From Regnicoccus frigidus (lineage in GTDB: Bacteria > Cyanobacteriota > Cyanobacteriia > PCC-6307 > Cyanobiaceae): DNA of 64,000 nucleotides. The translations under genes and the position numbers were made by a program. Shown here piece after piece: positions 60,422 through 64,000 of this stretch (position 1 is its first letter; every line of letters begins with the position of its first letter). The notes below the pieces were generated by a model that was given only the letters and a program-made list of their open reading frames with translations, was not told the DNA's origin and searched no databases. Location of the stretch: the NCBI GenBank assembly GCA_025194985.1, contig JAOANE010000054.1, forward strand, positions 62,001 to 126,000, in the 5' to 3' direction.

Positions 60422-60495
60422 TGAAGGGATGGCTCGAGTCGTTGATCACAATTGTTTCATGGCTGAGGCAGGCTGTTGAGAGGCGTGAAACATTT

Positions 60496-60885
60496 GTGAC
60501 TGGCGAGCTCTCCGACCCCACGCCAACGGCTGCACCGCGTCAGGGACTGATCATGGCTCTGGTGCTGCTAGCCGCCGGTGCCTGCGTGATTCTCTCCCTG
60601 GTTGTGCTGCCGGCAGCCCGCAGCGATCCCTATACCCGTCAGACGCTGGAACTCGCCGGCTCCACCGAGAATGGGGGCCGCCTGTTCCGGATGAACTGCG
60701 CCGGCTGCCACGGCATCGCCGGCCAGGGGCTGGTGGGTCCGAGCCTCCAGGGGGTCAGCCAGCGCCGCAGCGACCGGCAGCTGGTCAGCCAGGTGGTCAG
60801 TGGCCGCACCCCGCCGATGCCCCGCTTCCAGCCCGATCCCCAGGCCATGGCCGATCTGATCGCCCATCTGCATGCCCTCGAGTGA
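60496..60885 (+). CDS. cytM: cytochrome c, CytM-like
   Basis: A 129-residue protein starting at GTG, with one N-terminal membrane or signal helix (GLIMALVLLAAGACVILSLVVLP) and a single c-type haem site CAGCH near residue 70; the Met ligand is likely in GRTPPMPRF. Size and anchor match CytM, a low-abundance cyanobacterial cytochrome that regulates photosynthetic and respiratory electron flow. Divergent from petG. A later ATG (60553) would remove the polar N terminus. Its 3' end overlaps trmJ by 14 bases. Confidence 0.88.
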   Translation: MTGELSDPTPTAAPRQGLIMALVLLAAGACVILSLVVLPAARSDPYTRQTLELAGSTENGGRLFRMNCAGCHGIAGQGLVGPSLQGVSQRRSDRQLVSQVVSGRTPPMPRFQPDPQAMADLIAHLHALE

Positions 60886-61633
60886 GCTGAACGGTCCGGC
60901 AGACCAAGCGCCTGACCAAGCAGTGGTGGTGGTGCTCGTCGAGCCGGCAGGGCCCCTCAATGTGGGCAGTGTGGCCCGGCTCTGCGCCAACTTCGGGATC
61001 GAGGAACTCAGGCTCGTGCAGCCCCGCTGCGATCCGCTTGCTGAGGAAGCGCGGCGGATGGCGGTGCATGCCCTACCGCTGCTTGAGCGCGCCGCCCTTT
61101 ATCCCGATCTGGCCGCGGCCATCGCCGATTGTCATCGGGTGGTGGCCACCAGCGGCAGGCTGGAACCCGAGCCTGTGCCGGTGGGGCTTCCAGCTGATCT
61201 GCTGCCCTGGCTGCAGGCCGGCGTGGCTAGCGGCGAACGGGCCGCCCTGGTGTTCGGCCGCGAGGATCACGGCCTCAGCAACGATGAATTGCTCCAGGCC
61301 GGCCGCATCCTGCGGATCCCCACCGATCCGGCCTACCCCTCGATGAACCTGTCCCATGCGGTGGCGGTCATCCTGCAGTCCCTGCGCCACGGCGGGCCCG
61401 CCCGCCCCCAACAGCTGCCGGAGCCAGCCAGCCGCGGCAGCCTCGAAGCCGCCCTGGTCGATGCCGAAGCGTTGCTGCTGGAAGTGGGTTTTCTCTTGCC
61501 CCACACCGCCCACGCCCGCATGGCCAAGCTGAGGGCGCTGCTGCAGCGCGCCCAGGTGGGCAGTGACGAGGTGGCCCTGTTGCGCGGGATGGTGAGCCAG
61601 TTGCGCTGGGCCAGCCGCGGCCAGACGCCCTAA
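60872..61633 (+). CDS. trmJ: tRNA/rRNA methyltransferase, TrmJ-like (SPOUT)
   Basis: A 253-residue SpoU-type 2'-O-methyltransferase. Motif 1 VVLVEPAGPLNVGSVARLCANFGIEELRLVQP, motif 2 ALVFGREDHGLSNDEL and motif 3 IPTDPAYPSMNLSHAVAV are all clear. TrmJ methylates position 32 of tRNAs. A C-terminal helical extension (LLLEVGFLLPHTAHARMAKLRALLQRA) is typical of TrmJ rather than other SpoU enzymes. The start ATG overlaps the cytM end. Confidence 0.93.
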   Translation: MPSSELNGPADQAPDQAVVVVLVEPAGPLNVGSVARLCANFGIEELRLVQPRCDPLAEEARRMAVHALPLLERAALYPDLAAAIADCHRVVATSGRLEPEPVPVGLPADLLPWLQAGVASGERAALVFGREDHGLSNDELLQAGRILRIPTDPAYPSMNLSHAVAVILQSLRHGGPARPQQLPEPASRGSLEAALVDAEALLLEVGFLLPHTAHARMAKLRALLQRAQVGSDEVALLRGMVSQLRWASRGQTP

Positions 61634-61666
61634 CGTCCTGCCAAGCCTTTTGAGTTCTGACCCCAC

Positions 61667-62755
61667 GTGCGTTCGGGCCGTTCTTCCCGCCCAGGTTCTC
61701 CCGGCTGGTTCCAGCCCATTGCCCTGGTGCTTCGATTGCTGGTGCTGGGAGTTGGGCTCGGTGTGCTGACGGGCACGGTGTTGCAGCAACTGGCCCCGCG
61801 GCTGGCCCAAGGGGCGATCGGCTCCACACCCAAGACCGCTGCCGGCGGCACGTCGCCGGCTGCCCAGACCGGCCTGCCTGACGGTCGCTTTGAGCAGAAG
61901 CAGGAACTTGTCGCCCTCAGCCAGCGTTGGAAAGCCCTGGCTGCAGCCCAGAAGGATCTCAAGGCCGGCGCCTTCCTGCTGGTGCTCGATGACGGACGCT
62001 TTGCCCAGCTCGATTCAGAGCTGCCGCTGCCGGCCGCCAGTTCGATCAAGACGCCGATCCTCCTGGCCGGCCTCGAAGACCTCGACGCAGGCAAGCTGCG
62101 CTGGAACGAACCGCTTCCGCTCACCAAAGAGGTGGTGGGCGGCGGCGCCGGTTGGATGGCCAGCCGGCCGATCGGCACCCGCTTTCCCTTTTATGAAGCG
62201 GCCACTGAAATGATCCGGGTCAGTGACAATTCCGCCACCAACTTGTTGATCAAGCGGTTGGGCGGCAAGCTCGCCCTCAACGCCCGCTTTCAGGCCCTGG
62301 GCCTGGGCGCCACGGTGGTCAACAACTGGTTGCCCGACCTGGAGGGAACCAACACCACCAGCCCCCATGACCTGGCCCGCTCGATCGCCCTGGTGGATAC
62401 CGGCGAAAAGCTCAGTCCCCGCGGCAGGGATCACTTCCGCACGATCATGGGCACGTCCAGAACCAACACCCTGCTACCTCTCGGCTTGCTGGAAGGCCTG
62501 GGTAAGGAATCGAGCGATCCCGACAGCGAGCTGCTGGCGAGAGGTGTCACCGTGCTCAACAAGACCGGTGACATCGGCATCGCCTACTCCGATGCCGGCT
62601 TGATCGAATTGCCGAATGGCCAGCGCGCTGTCGCCGCCTTCATGGTCAAAGGTCCCTTCAATGACCCCCGATCCGCCGACCTGATTCGGGCCATGGCCGC
62701 CGCCGCCAGCCAGACCCTGGTGGGCCGCAGCAGCCCCTCGCCCCAACCCCGTTGA
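61667..62755 (+). CDS. serine hydrolase, class A beta-lactamase-like
   Basis: A 362-residue protein with an N-terminal hydrophobic helix (ALVLRLLVLGVGLGVLTGTVL), so probably membrane-anchored facing the periplasm. Active-site motifs are in order: PAASSIKTPIL (SxxK), VSDNSATNLLIKRL (SDN) and VLNKTGDIG (KTG). Class A-like proteins without the Glu166 loop are often penicillin-binding or esterase enzymes; whether it hydrolyses beta-lactams is not known. Starts with GTG. Confidence 0.9.
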   Translation: MRSGRSSRPGSPGWFQPIALVLRLLVLGVGLGVLTGTVLQQLAPRLAQGAIGSTPKTAAGGTSPAAQTGLPDGRFEQKQELVALSQRWKALAAAQKDLKAGAFLLVLDDGRFAQLDSELPLPAASSIKTPILLAGLEDLDAGKLRWNEPLPLTKEVVGGGAGWMASRPIGTRFPFYEAATEMIRVSDNSATNLLIKRLGGKLALNARFQALGLGATVVNNWLPDLEGTNTTSPHDLARSIALVDTGEKLSPRGRDHFRTIMGTSRTNTLLPLGLLEGLGKESSDPDSELLARGVTVLNKTGDIGIAYSDAGLIELPNGQRAVAAFMVKGPFNDPRSADLIRAMAAAASQTLVGRSSPSPQPR

Positions 62756-62778
62756 TTGTCCCGGCTCTGCCTTCCGTC

Positions 62779-64000
62779 ATGCGCCCTGTCTTGCTGCCCG
62801 TTCTCTCCGCCTTGCTGCCGGCCGCTTGGCCGGCGTTGCTCACCCAGCCCGTGCATGCCCAGGCCGTGCTGGCCCAGCAGGCGCCTCCTGCCCCCTTGCT
62901 GCGCCGCCAGCAGGTGCGGCCCCTGCCGGGCGGCCTCGACAGGCTCCTGGTTGTCAACGACAACAACCCCGAGCTGATCGTGGAGCCGGGAATCCTGCTC
63001 TCCACCTTCGATGCCAGCGCCGGCCTGGCTGGCCAGCCGTTCGCGGTGCCCTCCGCCCACCTGAACACCCCGATTGAGGGGCATTTCGAGCTGTTCAGCC
63101 ACCACGTCTACGCCGGTAAACCGGAAACGCTCGATTCCACCCTCTGGCTGGGGGTGGTGGCGGCCCCCAGCGGCGCCAAGCCGGTGCGCCTGCGCCTGAT
63201 CAGCGGCTCGACAGCCCTGTCCCAGTCGACCGATCCCGCCCAGCCGGCAGCCCCGTTCCTGCCCCTGCCCGCCCTGCTCCCCCATGACGGCACCTCGGCC
63301 TTCTCGGGGCCGGGAAGCCGGGTGGCCGCCGAGCTGCTCCAGAACAGGCGCAGCCCCCTGCTGGCCCCTGAGTGGCAGCTGCCGGCTGGCCAGCTCACCA
63401 CCCTGGTGGCGCTGCCGATTCCGGTGAAAGGCCTCGATCCCCTCTTGAACGGCCGCAACCTCCAGCTGCGGCTGGAAAGTGATGGGCCGTTGCAGATCGC
63501 CACCCTGGCGGCCCTCGGTGGCGATCAGCCCCCAACGGCCGCCACCTGGGCGAGCCTTTTGAACGGTGGCCTCAGCGCCAAGGAGCACACCCCCACCCCG
63601 CGGGGGAAACCCGGCGGCATCATCTATTCCCGCGTCAGTGGGGTGCAGCAGGGCAGCCGCTGGCGGGGAACTCTCAGCGATCCCTGCGCTTCTGAGCCCT
63701 GCAAGCCCCAGCTCTCGGTGCGCAGCGCGCCGGTGTCCTGGCCGATCAGTTCGCTTGAGCGCGGCAGCCTCGGCACCGGTCAGGTGCAGACGGCGGAACT
63801 CAAGGCCTTCTATCCAGGCACGGCCTGGGCCGCCCATGGCAACTACGGCGTCGAGTACGACCTGCAGATCCCCCTGGTCAACGACACCGACAGCCCCGTG
63901 GCCCTCGATCTGGCGATCGAATCGCCGCGCAAGAGCGACAAGCCGCAAGGCGGGCTGAGCTTCAACGTGGAGACCGCCCGGGCGGTGATGTTCCGCGGCA
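62779..64000 (+). CDS. DUF3370 family exported protein (partial at window edge)
   Basis: The frame begins at ATG 62779 and stays open to the end of the window (at least 407 codons), so the gene is incomplete. A signal peptide (LPVLSALLPAAWPALLTQPVHA) is followed by QQVRPLPGGLDRLLVVNDNN, the conserved start of DUF3370, a cyanobacterial exported family of unknown function. Later segments GRNLQLRLESDG and NYGVEYDLQIPLVNDTDSPVALDL fit the family's beta-rich domains. It begins 24 bases after the serine hydrolase gene. Confidence 0.9.
   Translation, partial: MRPVLLPVLSALLPAAWPALLTQPVHAQAVLAQQAPPAPLLRRQQVRPLPGGLDRLLVVNDNNPELIVEPGILLSTFDASAGLAGQPFAVPSAHLNTPIEGHFELFSHHVYAGKPETLDSTLWLGVVAAPSGAKPVRLRLISGSTALSQSTDPAQPAAPFLPLPALLPHDGTSAFSGPGSRVAAELLQNRRSPLLAPEWQLPAGQLTTLVALPIPVKGLDPLLNGRNLQLRLESDGPLQIATLAALGGDQPPTAATWASLLNGGLSAKEHTPTPRGKPGGIIYSRVSGVQQGSRWRGTLSDPCASEPCKPQLSVRSAPVSWPISSLERGSLGTGQVQTAELKAFYPGTAWAAHGNYGVEYDLQIPLVNDTDSPVALDLAIESPRKSDKPQGGLSFNVETARAVMFRG

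Noticed and set aside
62584..63948. 454-codon open frame antisense to the DUF3370 gene
   Set aside because: Low-complexity shadow; the plus-strand frame has a signal peptide and family-specific motifs.
1..64000. CRISPR arrays, insertion sequences, prophage genes, rRNA operon
   Set aside because: No regularly spaced repeats, transposase, integrase, phage structural genes or rRNA-like sequence were found on reading the window.

Overview
The window is a stretch of a high-GC picocyanobacterial chromosome of the Synechococcus/Cyanobium type. This is inferred from gene content: petG, a CytM-like cytochrome c, the bicarbonate transporter SbtA, lycopene cyclase CrtL, a CAAD-domain protein, a CPP1-like protein, GuaB3, monomeric B12-dependent ribonucleotide reductase, and several families largely restricted to cyanobacteria (DUF3531, DUF6464, DUF3370). 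At least fifteen copies of the cyanobacterial HIP1 octamer GCGATCGC are also present. Codon use is strongly GC-rich, which produces many long spurious antisense frames; these were left out.

Layout. 0-10 kb: DEAD-box RNA helicase, the pntA1-pntA2-pntB transhydrogenase operon, a 2Fe-2S ferredoxin, malic enzyme, a MliC-like exported protein, TspO and small membrane or exported proteins. 10-17 kb: an acyltransferase, the dTDP-L-rhamnose operon (rfbA-rfbC-rfbD-rfbB), tRNA-Ser(UGA), a gene relic, and an AT-richer YitT-type membrane protein. 17-27 kb: nrdJ with a small exported protein coupled to it, prfC, a CPP1-like gene, hslO, a CbiO-like ATPase, DUF3531, rsmE, a DUF92 phytyl-phosphate-kinase-like gene and a group 3 sigma factor. 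27-36 kb: SGNH hydrolase, a PhnCDE-type ABC transporter with a fused permease, an aminotransferase, family 4 uracil-DNA glycosylase, ispG and ctpA. 36-47 kb: mfd, an HExxH protein, TerC, DUF6464, a GDT1/Mnx manganese exporter next to sbtA, an orphan sugar permease and leuA. 47-64 kb: NYN protein, GH57 enzyme, universal stress protein, crtL, gyrA, a DUF39/HcyBio-like protein, CAAD, guaB3, trxA, a LOG-family gene, hisH, rsmD, petG, cytM, trmJ, a class A beta-lactamase-like hydrolase and a DUF3370 protein that runs off the right end.

Most genes are housekeeping or photosynthetic-lifestyle genes packed in short, often overlapping operons. No CRISPR array, insertion sequence, prophage or rRNA operon was seen, and I found no clear multi-gene novel system. 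The points most worth a second look are local. Two conserved genes lack any ATG/GTG/TTG start at the expected place: the helicase (apparent ATT) and the DUF6464 gene (CTG overlapping the upstream stop). A 45-codon frame sits between sbtA and the manganese exporter where sbtB usually lies. An apparent frameshift affects the exported gene behind nrdJ. gyrA has a degenerate GyrA box, and petG overlaps the 3' end of rsmD.
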